NCBI RefSeq assembly: GCF_014204915.1 | Contig: NZ_JACHMH010000001.1 | Span: forward strand, 8,643,501-8,707,500 | DNA from: Crossiella cryophila | GTDB taxonomy: Bacteria; Actinomycetota; Actinomycetes; Mycobacteriales; Pseudonocardiaceae | Direction of reading: 5' to 3' | DNA: 64,000 nucleotides | In this document: piece after piece, positions 9,049 through 17,462 of the stretch | Layout of the letters: each line of letters opens with the position of its first letter | Position numbering within the stretch: the first letter of the stretch is position 1 | Notes under the pieces: generated by a model | Seen by the model: the letters and a program-made list of their open reading frames with translations, nothing else | The model's database searches: none | What the model was told of the DNA's origin: nothing | Translations under genes and position numbers: made by a program

Positions 9049-10662
9049 TCACCCCAGCCGCGACCAGAACCCGCAGTCATGCCGGGCAGCCAGGTCAAAC
9101 AGCCCGGTATGACCGGCGCGCAAGGACATGGTCCGCCCCGGACCGTGCTGTGGCCAGCCGGGATCGCCGGTGCGCACGAACGCCGCCCAGTGGTCGATCA
9201 TGCGCTGGGACAGCTCCTGCTGGGCCGGGGTGAGTGGTGGCTGCGGCCAGGACAGGTCCAGCAGGTACCGGAGTTCGGCGCTATGGGCCGCGCCGTAAGG
9301 GAAATCGCCGACCACGTGGCCGGTGGGTTCGGCGAACTCGAAGGTGTACACGGGTTCGCGGGCGGACTCGGCCACCGGGAGCTGGGTACAGGCGCCCAGC
9401 GCGCCGCCGTGGTCGGTGAGCAGGCGGGACAGGGCCAGGGCCGGAGTGGGCTGGGACTCGGGTGGGTACCGGCGGAGGATGGCGGGGCCGTCATCGCCGA
9501 AGAGGGTGGTGACGACGGCTGGATACTCGGCCGCGGTGAGGGTGCGGTGCTGGGCGGCGACGAACGGGGTCATCTCGTCGGCGGTGCCACCCAGCAGCAG
9601 CGGGACCCTGGCGAGGTGGGATTGGGTTGGCAGGGTTGGGGTTCCGGTGACCGGGAGCCAGGGACGGCCGTTGAAGTCGCGGCGCAGCAGGGAGACCTGG
9701 TCCTGGTGCAGGCCGACCAGGGCGGACAACGGGAGGTCGCGCAGGCAGGTGACGTCGGGGCAGCCGAGGGTGGTGGCGCTGGCCTTGGCACGGCGCTGGG
9801 CCTCGGTACGGGTGATCATGGGGTTGGCGCAGGGGGCACTGTGGATCGCGGCCTGGTGGAACAGGCCCCGCGAGGCGGGGGCGGACAGGTGGGCGCACAC
9901 GCTGTAGCCGCCGGCGGACTGGCCCCACAGGGTCACCCGGCCCGGATCGCCACCGAACGCGGCGATGTTGGCGCGGACCCAGCGCAGGGCGGCCTGCTGG
10001 TCCTGGAGGCCGAGGTTGCCGGTGTCGGGGCCAAGGTCGGGGTGGGCCAGGAAGCCCAGGGCGCCCAGGCGGTAGTTGAGGGTGACCACCAGGAGGTTGC
10101 CCCGGGTGGCCAGGCGGGCCGGGTTGTACTGACTGCCCGCGCCGGTGGTGAAGCCGCCACCGGGGACGAAGACCAGGACCGGGAGTCTGTCTGTCCCTTG
10201 TGGACGGTGGAGGTCGAGGGAGAGGCAGTCCTCGGCGCCCTGGACCGTGCCGCCGGGGCCGGGCTGGGGGCAGATGGGGCCGGGTTGGGTGGCCTCGCGG
10301 ATGCCGGGCCAGGGGTGCGGTGGGGTCGGGGGTGACCAGCGGGTGGCTCGGGCGTAGGGGATGCCTTGGTAGACGCGGAGATCGGGGGTAGCGCGGCCGC
10401 GGACCCAGCCGCCGGTGGTGCGGGCCAGGTCACCCGCGGCGGCAGGGGCGGTGAGGTTCATGGCGGCAGGATCGGTGGTGGAGGCTGGGCTTCCGGAGGC
10501 TGGGGATGCGGAGGCTGGGGATGCGGAGGCGGGATTATGGGCGGCTGTTGGGATTCCGGAAATCGTGGTCGCGGCGGCCGGGGCGCTGGGGATCCCGGTG
10601 GCGATCACGGGTGTGGCCAGCAGGGTGAGTGCCAGTGTGGCGAGGAGGGCTGCTTGTCGCAT
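9049..10662 (-). CDS. Secreted type-B carboxylesterase
   Basis: Extracellular serine esterase of the carboxylesterase type-B/para-nitrobenzyl esterase family, 537 aa. Residues 1-31 look like a Sec signal peptide (LLATLALTLLATPVIA), followed by a low-complexity Ala/Ser/Pro linker to about residue 65. Family motifs: GWVRG and VYQGIPYA at the N-terminus, EDCLSLDLHRP near 144, oxyanion loop FVPGGGF, nucleophile Ser249 in GQSAGGYS, and the catalytic-His region GAAHSAELRYLLDL. It ends 4 bp from the convergent pseudogene with no terminator between. It probably hydrolyses small esters; substrate unknown. Confidence 0.92.
   Translation of the reverse strand: MRQAALLATLALTLLATPVIATGIPSAPAAATTISGIPTAAHNPASASPASASPASGSPASTTDPAAMNLTAPAAAGDLARTTGGWVRGRATPDLRVYQGIPYARATRWSPPTPPHPWPGIREATQPGPICPQPGPGGTVQGAEDCLSLDLHRPQGTDRLPVLVFVPGGGFTTGAGSQYNPARLATRGNLLVVTLNYRLGALGFLAHPDLGPDTGNLGLQDQQAALRWVRANIAAFGGDPGRVTLWGQSAGGYSVCAHLSAPASRGLFHQAAIHSAPCANPMITRTEAQRRAKASATTLGCPDVTCLRDLPLSALVGLHQDQVSLLRRDFNGRPWLPVTGTPTLPTQSHLARVPLLLGGTADEMTPFVAAQHRTLTAAEYPAVVTTLFGDDGPAILRRYPPESQPTPALALSRLLTDHGGALGACTQLPVAESAREPVYTFEFAEPTGHVVGDFPYGAAHSAELRYLLDLSWPQPPLTPAQQELSQRMIDHWAAFVRTGDPGWPQHGPGRTMSLRAGHTGLFDLAARHDCGFWSRLG
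10480..10530 (-). repeat. 15-bp in-frame tandem repeat in the esterase linker
   Basis: About 3.4 copies of a 15-bp unit (GGAGGCTGGGGATGC on the plus strand, first copy diverged) encode repeats of Pro-Ala-Ser in the esterase linker. The unit is five codons, so copy changes keep the frame and only alter linker length. Confidence 0.8.
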
Positions 10663-10739
10663 GCAGGCGACCCTGGCAGCGGACGGGCTGCCAGGGCGTC
10701 ACCGCGGGACCGTATCCACCGCTACACGGATCGGCGTAC

Positions 10740-11270
10740 TCAGCCGTAGAACCCCGCCACCGAGACCTCCCCCAGCGGCACCCAATCCGCGTCCGCCGGA
10801 CCCGTGACCACCGCCCCGCGCAGTTCCACCGCCAGCGCCGGACGTTCGTCCACCGCCTGCACCAGCAGATACAGCGTGGCCAGCACATGCACGCAGTACG
10901 AGCTTCGAGCCCGGCAATCGCACTGCGCCACCAGGGATTCCGGTGCCGGGGCGATGTCGACGCCCGCCTGCCGCAGCGCGGTGGCCAGGGTGTCCGGGAG
11001 GTCGCCGGGGGCCGTGGGTGGGAGGTCGGCGAGCAGGGTGCTGACCAGGGTCAGGGATTCGGTTGGCCACTGGGGGACGGTGAGGTGGACCTGCTGTTCG
11101 CCCACGGTGGCGGTGAGCTGGCCGGGGATGACGGTCAGGTCGGCGAAGTTGTTGTCGCGGGAGAGTTTGCGGGCTTTGGGCAGCAACGAGTTGGGGCGGG
11201 TCACCCTGGTGGGTTCGGCGATGCGCAGCCAGGCGTGGCCCCAGGCGGTGACGCCGAATTCGGCGTTCAT
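10740..11270 (-). CDS. SWIM zinc-finger protein
   Basis: A 176-aa protein with a SWIM zinc-binding motif CDCRARSSYCVH (Cys-x-Cys, spacer, Cys-x-His) near residues 135-146. The N-terminus (FGVTAWGHAWLRIAEP) is like actinobacterial SWIM proteins adjoining SNF2 helicases. It overlaps the SNF2 stop by ATGA (start 11270), so the two are co-translated and likely act together, the SWIM finger giving DNA or protein contacts to the ATPase (inference). No catalytic domain is visible. Confidence 0.88.
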   Translation of the reverse strand: MNAEFGVTAWGHAWLRIAEPTRVTRPNSLLPKARKLSRDNNFADLTVIPGQLTATVGEQQVHLTVPQWPTESLTLVSTLLADLPPTAPGDLPDTLATALRQAGVDIAPAPESLVAQCDCRARSSYCVHVLATLYLLVQAVDERPALAVELRGAVVTGPADADWVPLGEVSVAGFYG

Positions 11271-13081
11271 GGGCCGGTTCCTTCCAGGTTCAGGGCCAGT
11301 ACGGCGTGCAGGTCCTCATCGGGCAGGTTGGCCAGGGCGGTCTCGGTGTCGCCGGAGACCACGTCGGCCAGGGCCCGCTTGCGGTCGTGCATGCGCGCGA
11401 TGTGCTCCTCCACCGTGCCGCCGGTGACCAGGGTGTGCACGTTGAGCACCCGGTGCTGGCCGATGCGGTGCGCCCGGTCGGTGGCCTGCTCCTCCACCGC
11501 GGGGTTCCACCAGCGGTCGTAGTGCAGCACGTGCCCTGCCCTGGTCAGGTTGAGGCCGAAGCCGGCCGCGCGCAGGCTCAGCAGCAGGATCGGCGGGGCG
11601 TCGTCCTCATGCTGGAAGGCGTGCACGAGCTGGTCGCGGCGCTCGATGCTGAGCCCGCCGTGCAGGAACGGGATCCGCGGGCCGCCCAGGGTCTCGGTGA
11701 GGTGCCGGGAGAGCAGTTCGCCCATGGCGCGGTACTGGGTGAACACCAGCGCCCGGTCCTGGTCCTCGACGATCTCGGTGAGCATCTCGGTGGCGCGGTC
11801 GAACTTGCCGGAGCGGCCGGGCAGCGGGCCGTCCTGGCCGAGTCGCTGGGCCGGATGGTTGCAGATCTGCTTGAGCGCGGTGAGCAGGGCCAGGATCCGG
11901 CCGCGGCGTTCGATGCCGGAGCCGAGGCCGTGGCTGAACGCCTGGTCCAGCGCGTCCCGGTAGAGCCGGATCTGCTCCGCGGTGAGCGTGCAGGCCACCG
12001 TGGCGTACAGCTTGGGCGGCAGGTCGGTGGCGACCTCGGACTTGGTGCGGCGCAACAGGTGCGGGCCGATCAGCGTCTGCAACCGGTCCGCGGCGGCGGC
12101 CGAGCGGCGCTGCTGGATGGGCACGGTGAACCGCTGCTTGAACCGGCTCCTGGTGCCCAGCAGGCCCGGCCGGGTGAGGTTGAGGATCGACCACAGCTCG
12201 TCCAGGCGGTTCTCCACCGGGGTGCCGGTCAGCGCGATCCGCAGGTCCGCGGTGAGCCGGGCGGCGGCCTTGCTGGCCAGCGCGTCCGGGTTCTTGACCT
12301 GCTGCGCCTCGTCGAAGATCACCGTGTCCCAGCCGATCCCGGCCAGCTGCTCGACATCCCCGCGCAGCGCGCCGTAGCTGGTCACCACCACCGGGCCCGC
12401 CGCGAGATCGTCGAGGGAGCGCTGCGGTCCGTGATAGGGCCGCACCGGCAGGTCGGGGGCGAATCTGGCCAGCTCACGGCGCCAGTTGCCAACCAGCGAG
12501 GTGGGGCAGACCACCAGGTGCGGACCGGGCCGGGTGGCCAGCAGGCTGATCGCCTGCAGGGTCTTGCCCAGGCCCATCTCGTCGGCCAGGATGCCGCCGC
12601 CGGGCACCGAGCGCAGCCAGGCCACCCCGGCGACCTGGTACGGGCGCAGTTCGGCCCGCACCGCCGCCGCGCGCAGTTCGCCGCGGGTCCGGGCGGCCTG
12701 CCGGAACTGGCGCAGCAGGGTGGCGGCCGAGCTGATCGCGGTGCCCTCGGCGTTGGGCACCGCGTGCGCGGCCGGCGGCAGCGGGAGATCCGCGTCACCC
12801 GGTTCGAGGGCCGCCCGCCGCCAGGCCAGCGCGGACGGGCTCAGCTCTGCCCCAACGCGCAGCAGTGCGGGCAACGCCACCTCCAGCTCGACCAGCTGAA
12901 CCGGGGTCGGCAACACGGTGAGCCTGCCCTGCACCGGCCGGGCCAGTCGGCACTGCGCCGATCGGCCCACCGGCAATCCGGCGGCCAGCAGCGCGGCGGC
13001 CGGGTCGGGCGGACCCCACCAGGCCAGCGCCCCCTCGGCGGGGATGAAGGTGGCCTGCAACGGGACGTGCGTGGTCGGCAT
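11267..13081 (-). CDS. SNF2-family DEAD/H-box helicase-like ATPase
   Basis: SWI2/SNF2 DNA translocase of 604 aa from ATG 13081, which has GGGAGG just upstream; the open frame runs on to a TTG at 13183 without ribosome-site support. Motif I is DEMGLGKTLQA, motif II is DEAQ (VIFDEAQQVKN), motif III is LTGTPVENRLDELWS. The second RecA domain has FLHGGLSIERRD, LSLRAAGFGLNL and the motif VI segment ATDRAHRIGQ. About 150 N-terminal residues before the ATPase are actinobacteria-specific. It is translationally coupled to the SWIM protein. Likely role: remodelling protein-DNA complexes, perhaps in repair or transcription. Confidence 0.94.
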   Translation of the reverse strand: MPTTHVPLQATFIPAEGALAWWGPPDPAAALLAAGLPVGRSAQCRLARPVQGRLTVLPTPVQLVELEVALPALLRVGAELSPSALAWRRAALEPGDADLPLPPAAHAVPNAEGTAISSAATLLRQFRQAARTRGELRAAAVRAELRPYQVAGVAWLRSVPGGGILADEMGLGKTLQAISLLATRPGPHLVVCPTSLVGNWRRELARFAPDLPVRPYHGPQRSLDDLAAGPVVVTSYGALRGDVEQLAGIGWDTVIFDEAQQVKNPDALASKAAARLTADLRIALTGTPVENRLDELWSILNLTRPGLLGTRSRFKQRFTVPIQQRRSAAAADRLQTLIGPHLLRRTKSEVATDLPPKLYATVACTLTAEQIRLYRDALDQAFSHGLGSGIERRGRILALLTALKQICNHPAQRLGQDGPLPGRSGKFDRATEMLTEIVEDQDRALVFTQYRAMGELLSRHLTETLGGPRIPFLHGGLSIERRDQLVHAFQHEDDAPPILLLSLRAAGFGLNLTRAGHVLHYDRWWNPAVEEQATDRAHRIGQHRVLNVHTLVTGGTVEEHIARMHDRKRALADVVSGDTETALANLPDEDLHAVLALNLEGTGP

Positions 13082-13176
13082 GACCTCCCTTTCGGGCATG
13101 GGGGTAGCCGGGTGCGGAAACTCCGGGGCAATCGAGAGTACCCGCCGGATTCGTCCAGCGCTAATGGATTCAACGT

Positions 13177-13258
13177 TTGACAAAACCGAATCAGGGTGTC
13201 CCCGGAATCAATGCTTGACAAATCTCAGGGTTCTCATCCACAGGTCTGACCTGGTCAG
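13177..13258. promoter_or_regulatory. TTGACAAA direct repeats and a CTGACC-T-GGTCAG palindrome
   Basis: The SNF2/PH-protein divergent region carries TTGACAAA at 13177-13184 and again at 13215-13222, each followed within a few bases by TCAGGGT. Downstream lies a perfect inverted repeat CTGACC-T-GGTCAG at 13246-13258. They look like binding sites for one or two regulators; which gene they serve is unclear. Confidence 0.4.
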
Positions 13259-13295
13259 GTTCTTGAAGATGACGGCACCCGCGGGCGCGCGTTGG

Positions 13296-13311
13296 TACGG
13301 TGGAAAACGTG
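13296..13311 (+). promoter_or_regulatory. Leaderless -10 box for the PH-domain gene
   Basis: TACGGT at 13296-13301 stands 7 nt before GTG 13309, the same spacing as at 2646-2660, with no ribosome-binding site. This supports 13309 rather than the in-frame GTG at 13300. Confidence 0.45.
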
Positions 13312-13683
13312 ATCGACTTCGAGAAGGCTTCCGTATTCAAGCTCTCCCCGTGTCGCCCCGAGGACATCGCCGGATCCGTCGCGCCGATCATCATCCAGGG
13401 TGAACAGATCATCGCCGCGTTCAAGACCGTGCGGGACTACGTGGTGTTCACCAACAAGCGGCTCATCGCGGTGAACGTGCAGGGCATGCTCGGCAAGAAG
13501 AAGGACTTCACCTCGCTGCCCTACAACAAGGTGCAGGCGTTCTCCATCGAGACCGCGGGCACCTTCGACCTGGACGCCGAACTGGAGCTGTGGTTCAGCG
13601 GACTCGGCAAGGTGCGGCTGGAGTTCCGCGGTGACTCCGACGTGCGCCACATCGGGCAACTCATCGCCCAGCACACCCTCTAG
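13309..13683 (+). CDS. Bacterial PH-domain protein
   Basis: A 124-aa (127 aa from GTG 13300) cytosolic protein with a single bacterial pleckstrin-homology fold: alternating short beta strands such as VVFTNKRLIAVNVQG, KKDFTSLPYNKVQAFSIET and ELELWFSGLGKVRLEF, ending in a helix DVRHIGQLIAQHTL. The FTNKRLI motif is typical of the bPH/YvbH-like family. Function is unknown; such proteins are thought to form oligomeric rings or bind membranes or peptides. The stop shares the tetranucleotide CTAG with the stop of the convergent sigma factor gene. Confidence 0.88.
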   Translation: MIDFEKASVFKLSPCRPEDIAGSVAPIIIQGEQIIAAFKTVRDYVVFTNKRLIAVNVQGMLGKKKDFTSLPYNKVQAFSIETAGTFDLDAELELWFSGLGKVRLEFRGDSDVRHIGQLIAQHTL

Positions 13684-14894
13684 CCGAGCCGGGCCGCCCG
13701 AGCCAGCAGATAGCGCTGCTCGGGCAGGCTGTTGGTGCGGCGGGCGGCCAGGCGATACGCCTGCGCCGCCGCCGCGGGCTCCCCATCGCGTTCCAGCAGG
13801 TGCGCGCGCACCGCGTCCAGGCGGTGGTTGGCCCGCATCCGCTCGTCGGCGGCCAGCTCGTCCAGCAGGTCCAGGCCCGCCTTGGGTCCCTCGACCATGG
13901 CCAGTGCGATGGCCCGGTTCAGCGTGACCACCGGGTTGGGCGCGATGCGGTCCAGGATCCGGTACAGCACCAGGATCTGCGGCCAGTCGGTGTCCGCGGC
14001 GCAGGCGGCCTCGGCGTGCGTGGCCGCGATGGTGGCCTGGATCAGGTACGGGCCCAGTTCGCCGGTGCGCAGGGTCCGCCGGACCAGGTCGACGCCCTCG
14101 GTGAGCGCGACCCGGTCCCAGCGGGTGCGGTCCTGTTCGGTGAGCGGCACGAGCGCGCCGTCCGGGCCGGTGCGGGTCTCCCGGCGGGCGTCGGTGAGCA
14201 GCATCAGCGCGAGCAGCGCGGTCACCTCGCTGTCGGCCGGGGCCAGCCGGTGCACGAGCCGGGTCAGCCGGATCGCTTCCCCGGCCAGTTCGGCCCGCTG
14301 CAACTCCGGCCCGCTGGACGCCGTGTAGCCCTCGTTGAAGATCAGGTACAGCACGTGCAAGACCACCTGCAGCCGCTCGTCCCGCTCACTCGCGGGCGGC
14401 GGGCCGAAGGTGGATCCGGCGGACTTGATCCGCGCCTTGGCCCGGCTGATCCGCTGCGCCATGGTCGCCTCGGGCACCAGGAAGGCGCTGGCGATCTGCG
14501 CGGTGCTGAGCCCGCCGACCGCGCGCAGGGTCAGCGCGAGCTGGGACGGCGGGCTCAACTCCGGGTGGCAGCACAGGAACAGCAGGGTCAGCGAATCGTC
14601 CTGGGGCGGCGGCAGGTCCGGGGCCGCCTCCTCCGGGTCCAGCGCGAAGGCCTGTTCGCGACGGCGGCGGGCGGACTCACTGCGCCAGGCGTCGGTGAGC
14701 CGCCGGGTGGCCACGGTCAGCAGCCAGCCGCGCGGATGCTCCGGCAGCCCGCCGGCCCACTGCTGACTGGCCTCCAGCAAGGCTTCCTGCACGGCGTCCT
14801 CGCAGGCGTCGAACTGCCCGTGACGCCGGACGAGCACGCCGAGGACCTGCGGCGCGAGTTCGCGGATCAGGTCCTCGACGGCCGGGCCACTCAC
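13680..14894 (-). CDS. ECF sigma factor with C-terminal extension (ECF42-like, DGPF-associated)
   Basis: RNA polymerase sigma factor of 404 aa. The first 180 residues hold sigma region 2 (DACEDAVQEALLEASQQW, WLLTVATRRLTDAWRS) and region 4 (LTLRAVGGLSTAQIASAFLV, then ATMAQRISRAKARI). The remaining 220 residues are a helical, TPR-like extension (HVLYLIFNEGYTASSG, ALMLLTDARRETRTG) characteristic of sigma factors paired with YCII/DGPF proteins. No anti-sigma gene is present; in this group the C-terminal extension is known to control activity. GTG 14894 overlaps the upstream YCII stop as GTGA. It probably transcribes its own operon from the site at 15317-15342. Confidence 0.92.
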   Translation of the reverse strand: MSGPAVEDLIRELAPQVLGVLVRRHGQFDACEDAVQEALLEASQQWAGGLPEHPRGWLLTVATRRLTDAWRSESARRRREQAFALDPEEAAPDLPPPQDDSLTLLFLCCHPELSPPSQLALTLRAVGGLSTAQIASAFLVPEATMAQRISRAKARIKSAGSTFGPPPASERDERLQVVLHVLYLIFNEGYTASSGPELQRAELAGEAIRLTRLVHRLAPADSEVTALLALMLLTDARRETRTGPDGALVPLTEQDRTRWDRVALTEGVDLVRRTLRTGELGPYLIQATIAATHAEAACAADTDWPQILVLYRILDRIAPNPVVTLNRAIALAMVEGPKAGLDLLDELAADERMRANHRLDAVRAHLLERDGEPAAAAQAYRLAARRTNSLPEQRYLLARAARLG

Positions 14895-15265
14895 ATCTCC
14901 AACTCCATGCCACCGGAGAACATCACCGTGCGGACCTCCACGCCCAGCCCCTCGACCCTGGTGTCCGGGATCAGCTTCGCCAGCTCGAGGGCGCGCTCCC
15001 GGTTCTCGCATTCGACCAGGTAGAAGCCGCCCATGAACTCCTTGGCCTCCAGGAACGGCCCGTCGGTGACCACCTGCTGACCGTCCTTGGCCCGCACCAC
15101 CGCGCTGGCGGCGGGCTCGGCCAGGGCCTGGGTCAGGATCAGCTCACCGGATTTCTGGATGGTGCGGATGAACTCGCCGTGGCCCTCCCCGATCGCGGCG
15201 CGCTCCGCTTCGGTCAGCGCGTCCAGGATCGCCGGGTTCACGTTCATGATCAGCAAGAACTTCAC
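14891..15265 (-). CDS. YCII/DGPF-domain protein
   Basis: A 124-aa YCII-fold protein of the DGPF group. The defining motif appears as TDGPFLEAKEFMGGFYLVE near residues 70-88; the N-terminus KFLLIMNVNP is also typical. The GTG at 15265 follows GAGGAG by 8 nt. Function is unknown; it is almost always encoded next to ECF sigma factors with long C-terminal extensions and belongs to their regulon. Its stop overlaps the sigma-factor start, giving coupled synthesis. Confidence 0.92.
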   Translation of the reverse strand: MKFLLIMNVNPAILDALTEAERAAIGEGHGEFIRTIQKSGELILTQALAEPAASAVVRAKDGQQVVTDGPFLEAKEFMGGFYLVECENRERALELAKLIPDTRVEGLGVEVRTVMFSGGMELEM

Positions 15266-15316
15266 GGCCTGCTCCTCGATGTCCGCGGCGCCTCGTCGGC
15301 ACCGTACACACCCTGG

Positions 15317-15342
15317 TCGGAACGGGCAGGACGGTCTCGACA
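15317..15342 (-). promoter_or_regulatory. Candidate self-recognised ECF promoter
   Basis: On the minus strand TGTCGA (15337-15342), 17 bp, then CGA (15317-15319) precede the YCII-sigma operon. As far as I recall this resembles promoters assigned to ECF42-type factors (TGTCGA-type -35, CGA-type -10); the spacing is right. The link to this sigma factor is inferred. Confidence 0.5.
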
Positions 15343-15376
15343 CGCCCCCGAAACCAAGTCACTCTTTTTTTCGGGT

Positions 15377-15410
15377 TAGGATCGGACTAACGTTGTGTAT
15401 ACCGTATGCA
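15377..15410 (+). promoter_or_regulatory. fds operon -10 box and imperfect palindrome
   Basis: TAGGAT (15377-15382) is a candidate -10. Just downstream, TGTATAC-C-GTATGCA (15396-15410) is a near-perfect inverted repeat (6 of 7 arm positions), the kind of site bound by GntR/FCD regulators. Its place between promoter and fdsG suits repression of the formate dehydrogenase operon. The regulator is not encoded next to it. Confidence 0.45.
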
Positions 15411-15426
15411 CGATGGGAGACGGGGC

Positions 15427-15912
15427 ATGCCGATAGACACGAGCGAGCCTTCGATGGCCGACCGGGTGCGCTCGGTGGTGGACCGGCATCGCGGTGATCG
15501 CGGCGCGCTGCTGCCGATCCTGCACAGCCTGCAGGCCGAGTTCGGGTACGTGGATCAGGCGATGATCCCGGTGCTGGCCGCCGAACTGAACCTGTCCAGG
15601 GCCGAGGTGCACGGGGTGGTGACCTTCTACCACGACTTCCGCGCCGAACCGGCCGGTCGCACCGTGCTGAAGCTGTGCCGGGCCGAGGCCTGCCAGTCCG
15701 TCGGCGCGGAGGACCTGGTCGCCCACGCCGAAACCAGGCTGGGCAGCAAGATCGGCTCCACCACCGCGGACGGCCAGGTGACCCTGGAGCAGGTGTTCTG
15801 CCTCGGCAACTGCGCGCTGGGGCCCGCGGGTCAGGTCAATGGCCGCTTGTACGGACGGCTGGACGCGGCGAGACTCGATGGCATCCTCGATGCGGAGGCG
15901 GAACGCGCATGA
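15427..15912 (+). CDS. fdsG: NAD-dependent formate dehydrogenase gamma subunit (NuoE-like)
   Basis: Small [2Fe-2S] electron-transfer subunit of the soluble molybdenum formate dehydrogenase, homologous to NuoE/HoxE. The 161-aa protein has a helical N-terminus (GALLPILHSLQAEFGYVD) and the thioredoxin-like iron-sulfur domain with cysteine pairs CRAEAC and CLGNC. ATG 15427 follows GGGAG at good spacing; an earlier GTG-type start at 15406 lacks one. It overlaps fdsB by ATGA. The complex oxidises formate to CO2 and passes electrons to NAD+ in the cytoplasm. Confidence 0.93.
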   Translation: MPIDTSEPSMADRVRSVVDRHRGDRGALLPILHSLQAEFGYVDQAMIPVLAAELNLSRAEVHGVVTFYHDFRAEPAGRTVLKLCRAEACQSVGAEDLVAHAETRLGSKIGSTTADGQVTLEQVFCLGNCALGPAGQVNGRLYGRLDAARLDGILDAEAERA

Positions 15913-17462
15913 CGATCACTATCTATGTGCCCCGTGACTCCGCCGCCTGCTCGGTCGGCGCCGACGCGGTGGCGAGTGCGATCACGCGCGAAGCCGCGGC
16001 CAGTGGCGCCGATGTCCGCGTGGTGCGCAACGGATCCCGCGGCATGCTGTGGCTGGAGCCCCTGGTCGAGGTGGCCACCGAGGCCGGCCGGATCGGGTAC
16101 GGGCCGGTGTCCGCGAGCGAGATCCCCGCGCTGATCGAGGCCGGCCTGTTCACCGGTGGCGCGCACGGGAAACGCCTCGGCCTGGTCGAGGAACTGCCCT
16201 GGATGGCCGATCAGCAGCGGCTCTGCTTCGCCAGGGTCGGCGTCACCGACCCGGTCTCCGCCGATGACTACCTGGCGCACGGCGGCATGGCCGGACTGCG
16301 CCGGGCACTGACCATGGACCCGGCCGAGGTGGTCAAGGAGGTCACCGACTCCGGCCTGCGCGGCCGTGGCGGCGCGGGCTTCCCGGCAGGCATCAAGTGG
16401 AACACCGTGCACAACACCCCCGGCGAGCTGAAGTTCGTGTGCTGCAACGCCGACGAGGGCGACTCGGGCACCTTCGCCGACCGGATGCTGATCGAGGGCG
16501 ACCCGTTCTGCCTGATCGAGGGCATGGCCATCGCGGCCTACGCCACCGGGGCGAGCGAGGGGTACGTGTACCTGCGTTCGGAGTACCCGGACGCGGTGGC
16601 CACCCTGCGCCAGGCCATCGAGATCGCCTACGCCCGCGGCTGGCTTGGCCAGGACTACCTCGGCTCCGGGCAGCGCTTCGACCTGTTCGTGCGGGTCGGC
16701 GCGGGCGCCTACATCTGCGGCGAAGAGACCTCCATGCTGGAGAGCCTGGAGGGCAAACGCGGGATGGTGCGGTCGAAACCACCCATCCCGGCGATCACCG
16801 GCCTGTTCGGCAAGCCGACCGTGGTGAACAACGTGCTCACCCTGGCCTCGGTGCCCAGCATCCTGGCGCAGGGCGCGGCGGCCTACGCGGCGCTGGGCGT
16901 CGGCCGGTCCCTGGGCACCCAGGTCTTCCAGCTGGCCGGGAACATCAAGCACGGCGGGGTGTTCGAGACCGCCTTCGGCATGTCACTGGCCACCCTGGTC
17001 AACGACTACGGCGGCGGCACCCGGTCCGGGCGGCCGGTGCGCGCGGTGCAGGTCGGCGGACCGCTCGGCACCTACCTTCCCGCGTCCACAATGGACCTTC
17101 CTTTGGACTACGAGGCGTTCGCCGCGGCACAGGCGATGCTCGGTCACGGCGGCATCGTGGTCTTCGACGACACCGTGGACATGGCGTCCATGGCGCGCTT
17201 CGCCATGGAGTTCTGCGCCGAGGAGTCCTGCGGCAAATGCACCCCGTGCCGGGTGGGCTCGGTACGCGGGGTGGAGACGATCGACCGCATCGTCGCCGGG
17301 GTCGAACCAGAGGCCAACCTCGTGCTGCTGGGTGATCTGTGCGAGCTGATGACCGACGGCTCGCTGTGCGCCATGGGCGGGTTGACGCCGAACCCGGTCC
17401 TGTCCGCACTGCGGCACTTCCCGGAGGACTTCACCGCCCGTCACGAGGGGACGGCACCATGA
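15909..17462 (+). CDS. fdsB: NAD-dependent formate dehydrogenase beta subunit (NuoF-like)
   Basis: FMN- and NAD-binding diaphorase subunit, 517 aa. After a thioredoxin-like N-terminal domain comes the NuoF core: GLRGRGGAGFPAGIKW (NADH/FMN site), CNADEGDSGTFADR, and GAYICGEETSMLESLEG. The [4Fe-4S] motif is ESCGKCTPCR with a distal cysteine in GDLCELMTDGSLC. Start and stop overlap fdsG and fdsA through ATGA junctions, so the three subunits are translated together. It accepts electrons from FdsA through FdsG and reduces NAD+. Confidence 0.95.
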   Translation: MTITIYVPRDSAACSVGADAVASAITREAAASGADVRVVRNGSRGMLWLEPLVEVATEAGRIGYGPVSASEIPALIEAGLFTGGAHGKRLGLVEELPWMADQQRLCFARVGVTDPVSADDYLAHGGMAGLRRALTMDPAEVVKEVTDSGLRGRGGAGFPAGIKWNTVHNTPGELKFVCCNADEGDSGTFADRMLIEGDPFCLIEGMAIAAYATGASEGYVYLRSEYPDAVATLRQAIEIAYARGWLGQDYLGSGQRFDLFVRVGAGAYICGEETSMLESLEGKRGMVRSKPPIPAITGLFGKPTVVNNVLTLASVPSILAQGAAAYAALGVGRSLGTQVFQLAGNIKHGGVFETAFGMSLATLVNDYGGGTRSGRPVRAVQVGGPLGTYLPASTMDLPLDYEAFAAAQAMLGHGGIVVFDDTVDMASMARFAMEFCAEESCGKCTPCRVGSVRGVETIDRIVAGVEPEANLVLLGDLCELMTDGSLCAMGGLTPNPVLSALRHFPEDFTARHEGTAP

